64,000 bases of DNA from Nostocales cyanobacterium LEGE 12452. GTDB taxonomy: Bacteria; Cyanobacteriota; Cyanobacteriia; Cyanobacteriales; Nostocaceae. Under the pieces are notes generated by a model. The model worked only from the letters and a program-made list of their open reading frames with translations, did no database searches and was not told the origin of the DNA. Position numbers and translations under genes: made by a program. The DNA is taken from assembly GCA_015206945.1 (NCBI GenBank), contig JADEXV010000004.1, positions 34,497 to 98,496 of the forward strand, read 5' to 3'. Below, in pieces: positions 63,928 to 64,000 of this stretch; position 1 is the first letter of the stretch; each line of letters begins with the position of its first letter.

Positions 63928-64000
63928 GTTTCCTTAAATTGGGAATGGGGCATTGGAAGAGGCAGCACTTCGGCTACGCTCAGTGACCGAGGGGCAGAGG

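Overview
The window is from a filamentous, Nostoc-type cyanobacterium. The octamer GCGATCGC (HIP1) recurs throughout, base composition is AT-leaning, short tandem repeats of Nostocales type are present (around 60938-60980), and the gene families fit: a RexT-like ArsR regulator beside thioredoxin, a haemagglutinin-type secreted protein and ISKra4-type transposase. No RNA gene or CRISPR array was seen.

Bases 1-46989 are one plus-strand hybrid NRPS/PKS gene cluster that began before the window. In order: (A)-PCP-E; C-A-nMT-PCP-C-A-PCP-E; C-PCP-C-TauD hydroxylase (no A domain); degenerate C-A-PCP; KS-AT-KR-ACP; C-A-PCP; a PanP-like aspartate 1-decarboxylase; KS-AT-KR-ACP; KS-AT-(dead KR)-ACP; a free methyltransferase; C-A-PCP-TE; two paralogous P450s; an SDR-like protein. 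Pocket residues read by eye suggest N-methyl-glycine, a basic residue (D), Asn (possibly beta-hydroxylated), malonate, Thr, malonate, malonate (beta-keto kept) and beta-alanine. The decarboxylase would supply the beta-alanine. I do not recognise the product as a known compound. Unusual points are the A-less module, the hydroxylase plus HH-less condensation-like domain split across two proteins, the dead KR next to a methyltransferase, a cysteine-type thioesterase, and two distinct kinds of C-terminal docking tail.

Bases 46990-56130 are accessory and partly decayed: a broken sucrase/ferredoxin-like gene, a MATE exporter, a canonical SDR, and plus-strand scraps of a pRiA4b-ORF3-like gene and an IS200/IS605 transposase. 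On the minus strand lies a ruined iron-siderophore transport locus: an intact penicillin-amidase-type acylase, a FecCD permease cut after about 88 codons, the last codons of a FecB-like binding protein on the far side of an ISKra4-type insertion, and a fragment of an MFS exporter. A siderophore-handling locus beside this cluster is suggestive, but the link is inference.

Bases 56131-59933 hold a small double-glycine-type peptide gene (minus) and a 1021-residue two-partner-secretion (FHA-type) protein with 58-59-residue internal repeats. Bases 59934-64000 form a redox/electrophile-defence group: RexT-like regulator with vicinal cysteines, a perfect palindrome as likely operator, divergent thioredoxin, then an SDR, an Old Yellow Enzyme and a nitroreductase-family protein, separated by repeat-rich spacers.
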